Shown here: piece by piece, positions 35,729-43,887 of the stretch | How positions within the stretch are numbered: the first letter of the stretch is position 1 | How the letters are laid out: the number at the start of each line of letters is the position of its first letter | Assembly (NCBI GenBank): GCA_026014585.1 | Contig: JAOZIA010000002.1 | Location: forward strand, 417,677-481,676 | Origin: Candidatus Bathyarchaeota archaeon | GTDB lineage: Archaea; Thermoproteota; Bathyarchaeia; Bathyarchaeales; Bathycorpusculaceae | DNA length: 64,000 nt | Direction: 5' to 3' | The notes under the pieces: model-generated | Databases searched by the model: none | What the model was told of the DNA's origin: nothing | What the model saw: the letters and a program-made list of their open reading frames with translations, nothing else | Position numbers and translations under genes: made by a program

Positions 35729-36056
35729 AGCACTGGCGTTATCCAGTTGAATGTGTTCGCTTAATGATACAGCCTAAATCTGCTAATAAATATTTTTCAA
35801 TGTGTCAACCTCGAAAAAGCGATAACCTAATTTCTACGCAAGTTAACGTTACTCTATTAATGCCATTAGGTCTTGCCCACTCCATCTTTCTAAGTAATAG
35901 CACGGGTTTCGCCTGTCCAACGTGGACATAAAAAGAGTTGTGGAGAAAACGAGATTTCTGGCGACACCATCATTCTAAAAAGTTTTAATCTCTTCCCCAA
36001 CACCAAAAAACATACAAGACTAACTCTCGATGATGTTACTGATTTCAGTGATTTGC
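35729..36056. other. Intergenic stretch, nothing assigned
   Basis: This 328-base gap separates two minus-strand radical SAM genes. I see no clear gene, tRNA or strong repeat in it. It presumably holds a promoter for the downstream radical SAM gene. Confidence 0.45.
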
Positions 36057-36959
36057 TTATGGGTATACTGATATCTTCACCATTTTTCTTAATTCTCTAA
36101 GCATTTTTAGGGGTGTTTGAAAAGACCCAGCTAAACAGCCACAGCTGGTGCAATCTGCATTTGAAAAACATCTTCTTTTGTTCCAGGAAACATCCAAATG
36201 AAGGGCACCATCCCTCCAGGGGCAATCACGTGTGTGGTCTGGATATTCATACCATTTTATCATTGCTTTTGTCATCAAGAAACGCTTAGGGTATAATGCC
36301 TTTGCTTTCTTTAATTCTTCAACTATTGGGGTTCTTTCGTTTTCCTTGACTACCATAGATGAAGAAAAATCCAGTCCACCAGCACATATGTTACACACTA
36401 CCCCATCAAATCCATTTTCATCTGCAATTTTTATGACACCGTCAAGTTCCTTGTAGTTATCTTTGGTAAGGGTCATATTGATGATAACGCGTTTATCTCC
36501 TGAATAATTTTTTATTACCCTTGAAAAAACGCCCTCGCCTCTAATGGCATCATTTGTTTTTGATAATCCATCTATCGAAACAAACAATCTGTGCTTAAAC
36601 TCGTCTGGTATTCTGATTGTTCCGTTTGTTATAACATACACTAATGGAAATAGTTTATCTGCAAGCATTAAAACGTCTGGTCTTAGCGCAGGCTCGCCGC
36701 CCACCAGTAAAACAGCTCTTATGCCTGACTTATACAGGTTTTCAAATCTTTTTTCCCAAACAGAAATCGGGAGATCTTGTGTTTTAAGGTCCTTTCTATC
36801 TTGAAAATGATAACAGTGTTTACACCTGAGGTTGCAATTATCCGTGATATCGATTTCCGCGAAATATTTTGTTTTGAATACACTTCTCTTTAGTTCAAGC
36901 CATAACAGGTACAAAAGTGTCTGAGCATAGTTTTTCATAAAAACGTACAAGTTGGGCAA
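36057..36959 (-). CDS. Radical SAM protein with SPASM-like C-terminus
   Basis: This 300-residue radical SAM protein has the canonical CX3CX2C site in ITDNCNLRCKHCYHF (about 37-51), SAM-binding LVGGEPALRPD (about 85-95), and barrel strands VYVITNGTIRIP and LFVSIDGLSKTND. Four to five cysteines in the C-terminal part (CPWRDG, RRCFSNADCTSCGC) suggest an auxiliary cluster. It has no signal peptide. The substrate is unknown; the neighbour at 34643 is a paralogue at the fold level only. Peptide or tRNA modification are possible. Confidence 0.85.
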   Translation of the reverse strand: MPNLYVFMKNYAQTLLYLLWLELKRSVFKTKYFAEIDITDNCNLRCKHCYHFQDRKDLKTQDLPISVWEKRFENLYKSGIRAVLLVGGEPALRPDVLMLADKLFPLVYVITNGTIRIPDEFKHRLFVSIDGLSKTNDAIRGEGVFSRVIKNYSGDKRVIINMTLTKDNYKELDGVIKIADENGFDGVVCNICAGGLDFSSSMVVKENERTPIVEELKKAKALYPKRFLMTKAMIKWYEYPDHTRDCPWRDGALHLDVSWNKRRCFSNADCTSCGCLAGSFQTPLKMLRELRKMVKISVYP

Positions 36960-37161
36960 CAGTTAAAGTCTTCTTACTTTTAGTCTATAAATCATCATGA
37001 AACTAGAAAGAAAACATATAACACCATCCTAAGTTCAAACCTGATATGTTACGGGAACCAGAAAACTAACGAAAACAGGTTTAAGGGCGATTTTATGTTT
37101 GGTTTGTTTTCCCATAAGGCTTAAATTGTTTTTACGCCGAGTTAGACTTCGCTGTGAGTCT

Positions 37162-37749
37162 ATGGTGTTTTGCCCTTCGTGTGGAAAAGCCAATCCTGAC
37201 GATGCAGTTTACTGCAATTACTGCAGCAAACCAATTCCTAGACTAAATAACAGATACCCTGCTTCACCACCAAAAGCCCCCATTATAACACCACTGCAGA
37301 TAACCTCAAACAGACCCCGTATAGCTAGGAAAGTGGAAACGGTCTTGATTTTTTTAATCATTATTCTCATAGTAGCGTTTATATTATTGGGCAGTGAAGC
37401 TGGACATGAAACGCTTATTTTCGCCAACATTTACACTGACACATATAATTCTTATGGGACTGAAATATACAGGATAAATATTGACATCAAAAACATTGAC
37501 TCGACCCCTAAATTAATAGATTCGATTTATCTTAACGGAAACCCCTATGATAGTTACAGTTTACCATCTACTCCAGAACAATATGGGCTACTGAAACAAA
37601 TAGTTCAGCCAGATCAACACGTCTACGGACAAATTCACTTACCAACCACGTCATATGGAACAGGTGACTGGAACAGAGGAGATTACGTAAAAGTCAGCAT
37701 TAAGGCATCTACCGGTGGAGATTGCACTACCTCCGTGCATCTAGCATAA
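37162..37749 (+). CDS. Zinc-ribbon membrane protein with exterior beta domain
   Basis: I place the start at ATG 37162, since the longer frame (to 37099) has an arginine-rich lead without a ribosome-binding site. The 195-residue protein begins with a zinc ribbon (CPSCGKANPDDAVYCNYCSK), a Pro-rich linker, one membrane segment (about 60-80), and a C-terminal beta-sandwich (about 90-195). The ribbon is likely inside the cell and the beta domain outside. This is the first of the zinc-ribbon membrane proteins leading into the kinase island. Confidence 0.65.
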   Translation: MVFCPSCGKANPDDAVYCNYCSKPIPRLNNRYPASPPKAPIITPLQITSNRPRIARKVETVLIFLIIILIVAFILLGSEAGHETLIFANIYTDTYNSYGTEIYRINIDIKNIDSTPKLIDSIYLNGNPYDSYSLPSTPEQYGLLKQIVQPDQHVYGQIHLPTTSYGTGDWNRGDYVKVSIKASTGGDCTTSVHLA

Positions 37750-37764
37750 CTGAAAATATGTGGA

Positions 37765-38628
37765 TTAGTAGATTTTTGTGTCATCTTCTTCTTTTAGAGA
37801 CGCCCCACATCTGCCGCAGAACCGATTTTTTACAGGGCTTATTTTGCCACATCTGAAACACCGTACGGTACCTGGCGTCAGCATTGGTTGCTTTTGTTGT
37901 ACTAAGTAGTGACCGCATTTGCCACAGTAAACTAAACCGGGCACTATTTCAAACCCGCAATTTGGGCATCTAACCATGGCGGGTGACTTCGCGTAGGGCA
38001 TCAGTTTTCTGCGGGATTGCACAGAGTTTCCGTAATCTGCAAGTAAAGCACCTGACTCGACAAGGGCACCACATGCACAAATCGGCATGCCCAGCAGGGC
38101 TAAATTGTAACCTATATTGTTTATTATTGAATGCTTGTCAACGTTGTCTGCTGTTATTAAGCCAACAGAGAGTAAAACTGCTCCAACAGCAACAACCCAA
38201 GCATATCTTGTTAAGAGGTTTCGACGTTTTATCCAAAACATTGCGGCTGCATCTAGGTAACCGTTTAAGCAGTCAACAATTGTTCCTGTTACTCCAAAAA
38301 TGGAAACCATAATTCCGAGTAGGTATATTCCAAAACCTATATTGTTTTGAAATGTGGATTTATCTAAACTTCTGGTAATAATTGAACCTATAAAAAACAG
38401 GCTTATTCCTGCTGCTGCTATTGTTGTCCTTATGAAAAGTGATTTTTTATAGTTTATGTTGCAAATAATGGTTGATGTGATTATCCCGAAAATACCGAAA
38501 ACGATGATTACTACTCCTACAAGAATGACACCTAAACATGCATAATATTCAATCGAATATTTTGTCCATGAACCCAAAAGAGAGGAACCAATAATAGATA
38601 GGATCAGCCCTCCAGCTATCTCATACAC
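37765..38628 (-). CDS. Multi-pass membrane protein with two zinc ribbons
   Basis: The 287-residue protein has six membrane segments (near residues 5-22, 28-55, 65-85, 95-120, 140-165, 170-195) and a C-terminal tail with two zinc ribbons (RCPNCG/YCGKCG and RCFRCG/FCGRCG). It starts with GTG. The ribbons are the same type as in the vWA and FHA proteins that follow. No enzyme motif is visible, so a sensing or scaffold role in the phosphorylation island is only a guess. Confidence 0.65.
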   Translation of the reverse strand: MYEIAGGLILSIIGSSLLGSWTKYSIEYYACLGVILVGVVIIVFGIFGIITSTIICNINYKKSLFIRTTIAAAGISLFFIGSIITRSLDKSTFQNNIGFGIYLLGIMVSIFGVTGTIVDCLNGYLDAAAMFWIKRRNLLTRYAWVVAVGAVLLSVGLITADNVDKHSIINNIGYNLALLGMPICACGALVESGALLADYGNSVQSRRKLMPYAKSPAMVRCPNCGFEIVPGLVYCGKCGHYLVQQKQPMLTPGTVRCFRCGKISPVKNRFCGRCGASLKEEDDTKIY

Positions 38629-38806
38629 ATCATTGTTAACAGCTTTTGGATGGTTTAAGCCAGTTCACCCTCTACAGCCTTGAGAGCAAAATTTTGCTTT
38701 TTGCTCAATTGTGTTAAGATGTTTTATTGACCTTTTTGCTTCTTAAGCTTTTATTATAAAAGGGGCAGATGTTCAAAAAAACAAGCCGTAACTTGTTCGG
38801 GTAAAA

Positions 38807-39754
38807 TTAAAGTTGTTTTCCGCATTTCCTACAGAATTTCGCTGTTCCCCTGTTATCTGCACCGCAACTCTTGCATCTAATAATGGCAGGCTGTGCTGGG
38901 GCTGGTTTGACTACGGGTGCGGGAGCGACTGCTGGCACGACAGGCGTGTTTTGTTGAGTTGGGATTTGTTTTGGTGGTTGTGTTTTTATGGTTTTTAGTT
39001 CTTTTTTGGCACGAACAAACATGACACTGACAAGGCTGCAAGCTGCAATTAGCACTATCGCGACAACCCATAGGAGCCAGTTAGTTGAGTATGGGTTTAC
39101 TACAGACATGTCTAGTGTTACGTCTGAGGAAGAAGTAGCATAACTAGCTTGATTAGCTGGAATTAGGGTTATTGTTTCAGTTGCACCTTGAGCTAACAGA
39201 CCAATTGATAACGTGTAAGTTATATTGGTTAAACTTAGGCTAACCAGATCTCCTTCTTTAGAGGTGCTGGGTGCTGTTAAAGTAAGTCCGGGGCTTGTTG
39301 TATTCACCCATGTCAAGCTTGCTTTGTTGGTTGTACCGTTACTGGCAACTATCCCACTTATATATGCTTCAAAATTCAGAAGCACACTCATATTTTCGCC
39401 AGTTGAGGATATGTAACTAAGACCAGTTAGTGTGGCGTTTCCTTTACTAATGGGATTAATACTTCCAGAGAAGCTATCACTTGAAATGCCCGTTATGTTT
39501 TCCAAGTTCAATACCAAGTTTAGGTTGCTATTGATCAAGGTGCAGGAAACATTTGCTTTTTCTCCAGGGCTGATTGTTCCCGTGGTCATGTTTATTGTTG
39601 AACTGAAACTGCCTGAAATCCAATCGTTACTTACTGAGAAAGAACATGTTTTTGTTTGGGTTTTTGCTTGAACGACAGTGATACCGATTGCTGTAAGCAG
39701 AAATATACATAGAAGAGTTACTACCACTTTACTGGCAAATCGTCTGTGGGACAT
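38807..39754 (-). CDS. Exported membrane-anchored protein with C-terminal zinc ribbon
   Basis: The 315-residue protein has an N-terminal signal peptide (about 8-31), an exterior beta-rich, Ser/Thr/Asn-rich domain (about 32-225), a membrane helix (about 228-250), a Pro-rich linker, and an interior zinc ribbon (RCKSCG/FCRKCG). The order exterior domain, helix, linker, ribbon suggests it passes an outside signal to an inside partner. AGGAT precedes the ATG. No receptor family is recognised. Confidence 0.7.
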   Translation of the reverse strand: MSHRRFASKVVVTLLCIFLLTAIGITVVQAKTQTKTCSFSVSNDWISGSFSSTINMTTGTISPGEKANVSCTLINSNLNLVLNLENITGISSDSFSGSINPISKGNATLTGLSYISSTGENMSVLLNFEAYISGIVASNGTTNKASLTWVNTTSPGLTLTAPSTSKEGDLVSLSLTNITYTLSIGLLAQGATETITLIPANQASYATSSSDVTLDMSVVNPYSTNWLLWVVAIVLIAACSLVSVMFVRAKKELKTIKTQPPKQIPTQQNTPVVPAVAPAPVVKPAPAQPAIIRCKSCGADNRGTAKFCRKCGKQL

Positions 39755-39877
39755 ATTATCCTATAATATCTCGTTGCCTTTTTAAGGTTTGTCGATTAAA
39801 GGGAGTTTAGATTTTTCTTAAAATACAAAAAATATCAAAATAAATGTCGAGATAAAACAGCAAAAAAGAAGCAACTA

Positions 39878-40624
39878 TTAAACTATTGACCAAGCAATAG
39901 CCAAAGAAAGGGCAAGCCCAGACTTTTTTGAGTTCACTAACGTTGCAATTTCATCACAGGCAACCTGAGGATTATTGAACTTGGCGACTTTAGCCACTAT
40001 TTCTTTCTGCCCAATTACGTGGGGTAAATCAAGATTGCTTAGGCAAATATAATCTCCTTTTGCCATTGATATGCTGATGTAGGGGTCTGTCTTGGTTCCT
40101 TTAAACGTTTGAATTGTCTCATTCTCTTTTACCAGCAAAAGTCTTGGACCATCAATACATAAGGCTGTGACGACCCCGTTGTCTATTATGCTAACCAGCA
40201 GTCCTGTTTCTTCTTTTTCTTGGGCGTTAGAGAATGCAAAAGGGTATTGTTGGTCTAAATGCTCTTTTAACTCAGTTAAACACTGCTTGTAGTTTGTGTT
40301 TTGTTTATCCCACGTAACATGAGACAAGAGCATACTTAGCAGGTTGCGTCCATCTATGACTTTTGCTAACCCCTTCACAATAACACACAGTATTCGTCTG
40401 TGGTTTTCCTGATTAAACAGTGAAGTTACATCCAGCAGTGTGAAACTGTCTTTATTTTCTACTTCTTGACTTGCTAAACTGGAATAGCCAAAAGCGAGTT
40501 CTTGAAAAGGTGTTGACTGAGTACTCTTTGAAGTGGTTACTTTTGTGATGGGGCTTCCGCATGATTCGCAAAATGCAGCTTTTTCATTATTTGGTTTTCC
40601 ACAGATTTCGCAGTAGTTACTCAT
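39878..40624 (-). CDS. Zinc ribbon plus degenerate PP2C-like domain
   Basis: This 248-residue protein has an N-terminal zinc ribbon (YCEICG/FCESCG) and a C-terminal domain (about 40-248) that follows the PP2C fold in outline: VENKDSFTLLDV lines up with the first PP2C motif, LCIDGPRLLLVKEN with the GDSR strand, and DYICLSNLDLPH with the later DG strand. The metal-binding aspartates (DG of DGMGGH, the late DN) are absent, so catalysis is unlikely. It may bind phosphoprotein or regulate the active phosphatase encoded at 41118. The fold match is by pattern only. Confidence 0.6.
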   Translation of the reverse strand: MSNYCEICGKPNNEKAAFCESCGSPITKVTTSKSTQSTPFQELAFGYSSLASQEVENKDSFTLLDVTSLFNQENHRRILCVIVKGLAKVIDGRNLLSMLLSHVTWDKQNTNYKQCLTELKEHLDQQYPFAFSNAQEKEETGLLVSIIDNGVVTALCIDGPRLLLVKENETIQTFKGTKTDPYISISMAKGDYICLSNLDLPHVIGQKEIVAKVAKFNNPQVACDEIATLVNSKKSGLALSLAIAWSIV

Positions 40625-40758
40625 TTTTCTTCGCCAGAACCATTTTTTATATTGCTATTAACCCTTTTTAAATTGAGCGGGTAATCCCCTGTTCCCTTGA
40701 TTACCGCAAACCAATTAAATACCTACTTGACATATCCATTATTCATCAAATTCCAGAG

Positions 40759-41139
40759 ATGAGTACAAGGTTGAACATGCAAATTTCAGACCTCGTTATT
40801 CAATGGAAAGCGGCGGCTGCTTCGTATTTACCTGAGGCACTAAATATAGCAGCAATAGTTTTGATAATCGTAACCGCTGTTCTTCTAAGCATTTTCATGG
40901 TTCTTCTTCTTAAAACCAAAAAGAAAATAAAACTTGCAAAATCCAATCAAAAAACTGCAGAAGTGCTCTGCTGGAAATGCAAACAGAAAAACACTTCAGC
41001 CGCAAAATTCTGCCGAGCATGTGGAGCAAAATTACTCAGCACTGCATCTGCACCCAGCAGTGTTGCTTGCCCAAAATGTGGCGCGTCTAATTCATCCACA
41101 GCGAGGTTCTGTCGTAAATGTGGAAAACCATTAAAGTAG
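40759..41139 (+). CDS. Membrane protein with two C-terminal zinc ribbons
   Basis: The 126-residue protein has one hydrophobic segment (about 28-52), a Lys-rich stretch, and two zinc ribbons (CWKCK/FCRACG and CPKCG/FCRKCG). The stop codon at 41137-41139 overlaps the next gene, which starts at 41118, by 22 bases in a different frame, implying translational coupling with the phosphatase. TATA-like ATTAAATAC is at 40711-40719. Confidence 0.7.
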   Translation: MSTRLNMQISDLVIQWKAAAASYLPEALNIAAIVLIIVTAVLLSIFMVLLLKTKKKIKLAKSNQKTAEVLCWKCKQKNTSAAKFCRACGAKLLSTASAPSSVACPKCGASNSSTARFCRKCGKPLK

Positions 41140-42140
41140 CTTACACAAAAAAGCTTTCAATCTTAATTACTGTTCTGGCAGTAGTTGGAGTTACAGCTTT
41201 TTGGCTTTTTGTGCCACACGGCGGAGTGTACAACCTTCTGGACATTCTCTCATCAACAATAATTGTGGGTTTCTCAATTCTCTTATCCATAAGCATAAGC
41301 AGTTACGCTGAGGAAAGAAAAAAGATTCTGAAGCTTAGAAAAGCAACAAAAAAAAGTTTTCTTTCAACAAACGAAATCAGTTGCATTTCAGATATAGGAA
41401 AAGTAAGAGAACTCGACGAGGACAGCGTTTTTGCCTCAAGAGTGTTCTCCACAATAGGTGGTGTGACAAGCCAAAAAATTTTGATGATAGTAGCTGACGG
41501 CATGGGCGGTCACAGTAAAGGTGAAGTCGCCAGTGCATTAGGAGTTGCCACAGTTGTCAATCAGTTAATCCCCCAGCTCATGTCACCTAAAGAAGTTGAC
41601 TACAAAACTGCTTTATCTTCAAGCTTAAAAGAAGCAAACAGTGCCATCCTTAACTATGCAATGGATCATCCTGAATGTGAGGGCATGGGCACAACCATGA
41701 CTGCATCAATTCTGGACCAGAACAAAATCTACATTGGACATGTTGGAGACACAAGAGCATACAAAGTCACTGACGAAACAATAGTCCAGCTAACAAAAGA
41801 CCACTCGTTAGTGCAGGAACTGGTTGATAAGGGTCAATTAACTGAAGAGGCAGCAAGATATCATCCGCAGAAAAACGTTATAACAAGAGTTGTAGGCGTT
41901 TACGCAGACGTTAATGTTGACACGTACGAATATCCGTGGGGTAATAATGAGCAACTGCTAATTTGCTGTGACGGCTTAGTTAACCATGTTAAAGACAAAG
42001 AAATCCAAGAAATCACCCTGTCATCGCCAAACACTCAAGAAGCATGCAAAAACCTCATAAACTTGGCAAATGACCGCGGCGGCAAAGATAATATCTCAAT
42101 AGTTTTAACACCGCCACTTGAACGCATCTTTAAAAATTAA
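41118..42140 (+). CDS. Membrane-anchored PP2C-type Ser/Thr phosphatase
   Basis: The 340-residue protein has two membrane helices (about 12-32 and 40-60) and a cytoplasmic PP2C domain. All the key motifs are present: RELDEDSVFAS, VADGMGGHSKGEVAS (metal aspartate about 128), GMGTTMTASIL, YIGHVGDTRAYKV, LICCDGL, and GGKDNISIVL near the end (metal Asp and Asn). It should remove phosphate from Ser/Thr substrates of the nearby kinases using Mn or Mg. It overlaps the preceding zinc-ribbon gene. The N-terminal start at ATG 41118 could also be a slightly later one. Confidence 0.92.
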   Translation: MWKTIKVAYTKKLSILITVLAVVGVTAFWLFVPHGGVYNLLDILSSTIIVGFSILLSISISSYAEERKKILKLRKATKKSFLSTNEISCISDIGKVRELDEDSVFASRVFSTIGGVTSQKILMIVADGMGGHSKGEVASALGVATVVNQLIPQLMSPKEVDYKTALSSSLKEANSAILNYAMDHPECEGMGTTMTASILDQNKIYIGHVGDTRAYKVTDETIVQLTKDHSLVQELVDKGQLTEEAARYHPQKNVITRVVGVYADVNVDTYEYPWGNNEQLLICCDGLVNHVKDKEIQEITLSSPNTQEACKNLINLANDRGGKDNISIVLTPPLERIFKN

Positions 42141-42162
42141 AGGTATTGAAATGTTTTTTCAG

Positions 42163-42639
42163 TTAGTATCCGCGTTGGAAGAGGTTGAAGAACCATTGTT
42201 TTATCGAGTTGATTTTTGCTGCAAATAGTAAACTGTAGTAAACCAAGTATGCACCAGCAAGAAAACTCATCACCATTACCATTATACTAACGGATGACAT
42301 TTCGGCGCCTGCTTGAGCAATTTTTAGTCCTCCCAGTAAGAAGCAGAAGACACCTGCAAAAAGCCAAAAAGACCAGTGCATTAACATTTTTTCATAGAAA
42401 TAGATGGTTTCTCTTCCAATCAAAATGCTGTTTTTAATGGTTCCAATAGCAAAAAACACAGGAACCCCCGCGGCAGTCATTGTTGCAATAGTAACCAAAA
42501 CCCTGTTTGTTAAATCACCAGCGATTAACACAAATAAACCATCATCAAACCCTGCCATGTAAATTAGGTATACACCGCAGAGAAACAGGGGAAAATTATT
42601 CCAGAACTCATGTTTCATAGACCATCTAAACTTTTGCAT
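42163..42639 (-). CDS. Four-helix membrane protein
   Basis: The 158-residue protein starts at ATG 42637-42639, which has GGAGGAT eight bases upstream; the longer reading to 42684 overlaps the next gene. It has about four membrane segments (near 12-35, 50-72, 85-105, 115-138) and a Gln/Phe-rich C-terminus. No domain is recognised. It follows the vWA gene on the same strand, with the start codon beside that gene's stop, so they are co-transcribed. Confidence 0.7.
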   Translation of the reverse strand: MQKFRWSMKHEFWNNFPLFLCGVYLIYMAGFDDGLFVLIAGDLTNRVLVTIATMTAAGVPVFFAIGTIKNSILIGRETIYFYEKMLMHWSFWLFAGVFCFLLGGLKIAQAGAEMSSVSIMVMVMSFLAGAYLVYYSLLFAAKINSIKQWFFNLFQRGY

Positions 42640-42641
42640 AA

Positions 42642-43664
42642 TTAATCCTCCTCCGTTTCTAGCCGTAACCTGCATTTCCCACAAAACTTTGCCCCGGGTC
42701 TAACAGGTTCACCGCATCTTGGACAAGTTGCATGTGAAAGGTACAGCGGCGAACGACATGATCCGCAGAATTTTGCATCTGCCCTGTTCATGTGTTCACA
42801 GTTGGGGCATCTTATTCCTTGCACGGTAGGTGGTCTTTTGAGGATTGTCGTTTGGACTGCACGTGTAAGGATGGTTGCGCCTTTTTCAAGTTCAGGAAGG
42901 AACAAAATCAAAGGAATCGCTATCATCATCAGTATACGTGAACCATAATGTAAAGTGGGCGAAATCACTGATGTTGCTATCTGCTTGAAGTTTTGAACAA
43001 GCTGCGACCCCGAAGCAGCAAAGAAATAAAAGTTTGCAACCGCGTCTGGATCACTGGGGTTTCCGCGGATAGCAATTTGCTGGCAAGTGATTATGTCCGC
43101 ATCAGCTCCAAACGCTACAGAATAAACAGTAATACCGTTGTTTGCGGCATCATCTGCTGCATCTACTGGCGTGGACCTTCTATCGGAGTTAGTGCAGCCG
43201 TCGGTCATTGAAACAATAAAATAAGCAGTGCCTGAGTCTTTCGAATTTTTAATTTGATCCACAGCTTCCTGCAAGCCATCCCCAAGCGCGGTCCCACCTA
43301 TATAGCTGAGTTGATTAATTGCAGTATTTAATTTGGCGGCATCTGATGTTAAGGGACAATTAATATACACATTATCGGAAAATGAGATTAAAGCTACTTG
43401 TATGTTAGGTTTGGTTCCCACCTGAGCATCCTGCACAAAGTTTAATGCGGCTTCTTTTGCTGCATCAATTTTTGTTTGAGTCCCCGTTCCTGAAGAACTT
43501 GACATGCTTCCAGAAACATCCAAAACCAAGTAAACCGCGTATTTACCTTCTGATCCAGAGACTGATAGATAACTGGCAATACCTGCTGTAACAAGAATAG
43601 CTATTGCAATGATAATTTGCAGTTTACGCTTGTCTTTTTGCTTCGTTTTTACACCAGCAGTTCC
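42642..43664 (-). CDS. Membrane vWA-domain protein with two zinc ribbons; start unresolved
   Basis: The vWA domain (MIDAS residues in VLDVSGSMSSS, GGTALGDG and MTDGCTN) is followed by a hydrophobic segment (SRILMMIAIPLILFL) and two C-terminal zinc ribbons (RCPNCE/FCGSCR and TCPRCG/FCGKCR). The open frame runs back to a stop at 43665-43667 and clearly encodes an N-terminal membrane anchor (QIIIAIAILVTAG), but it has no ATG, GTG or TTG before the TTG at 43529 inside the vWA domain. A TTG in the next frame (43673-43675, reading MANKELLV) suggests a one-base deletion or a frameshift; a non-AUG start is the alternative. Confidence 0.8.
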   Translation of the reverse strand, partial: GTAGVKTKQKDKRKLQIIIAIAILVTAGIASYLSVSGSEGKYAVYLVLDVSGSMSSSSGTGTQTKIDAAKEAALNFVQDAQVGTKPNIQVALISFSDNVYINCPLTSDAAKLNTAINQLSYIGGTALGDGLQEAVDQIKNSKDSGTAYFIVSMTDGCTNSDRRSTPVDAADDAANNGITVYSVAFGADADIITCQQIAIRGNPSDPDAVANFYFFAASGSQLVQNFKQIATSVISPTLHYGSRILMMIAIPLILFLPELEKGATILTRAVQTTILKRPPTVQGIRCPNCEHMNRADAKFCGSCRSPLYLSHATCPRCGEPVRPGAKFCGKCRLRLETEED

Positions 43665-43764
43665 TTATTTGCCAATAAGTCACTTTAAGGTTTGTGGTAC
43701 TACCTCTGAATCAATTAGCCCACAAAGAAAAAGCCCTCTTTTTTGCGGCAGAAGTAGCGTAAGA

Positions 43765-43773
43765 CTATAAAAT
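43765..43773 (+). promoter_or_regulatory. TATA box of the vWA/FHA/kinase operon
   Basis: CTATAAAAT is centred about 25 bases before the expected transcription start near 43794. From there the mini-ORF at 43803-43868, the vWA gene and the FHA and kinase genes follow on the same strand. Confidence 0.5.
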
Positions 43774-43805
43774 GATTCCGAAAAAATCTGCTAACAAAAG
43801 AAATG

Positions 43806-43868
43806 ATGGACGAAGGTGAATCAAAAATTTTAAAAAAAGTTTTTTCCGCAAGAATTAAAAAGGCATAG
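43806..43868 (+). CDS. Leader mini-ORF upstream of vWA gene
   Basis: A 20-residue frame (MDEGESKILKKVFSARIKKA; a second ATG at 43803 adds one residue) starts about ten bases after the predicted transcription start. It ends with TAG at 43866-43868, at the foot of the hairpin that hides the ribosome-binding site of the next gene. It may act as a leader peptide coupling translation. It could also be a chance frame. Confidence 0.35.
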   Translation: MDEGESKILKKVFSARIKKA

Positions 43869-43885
43869 CTTCCATATTAGGAAGC
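43868..43885 (+). promoter_or_regulatory. Hairpin sequestering the ribosome-binding site
   Basis: GCTTCC (43868-43873) and GGAAGC (43880-43885) are exact complements around ATATTA. The Shine-Dalgarno-like AGGAAG of the vWA gene (GTG at 43888) is in the right arm, and the stop codon of the mini-ORF touches the left arm. The arrangement would hide the site unless a ribosome reads through the leader. Confidence 0.4.
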
Positions 43886-43887
43886 CA

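Noticed and set aside
35653-35931. Plus-strand 92-codon frame near the first radical SAM gene
   Set aside because: Half of it is antisense to the radical SAM gene and its sequence shows no domain.
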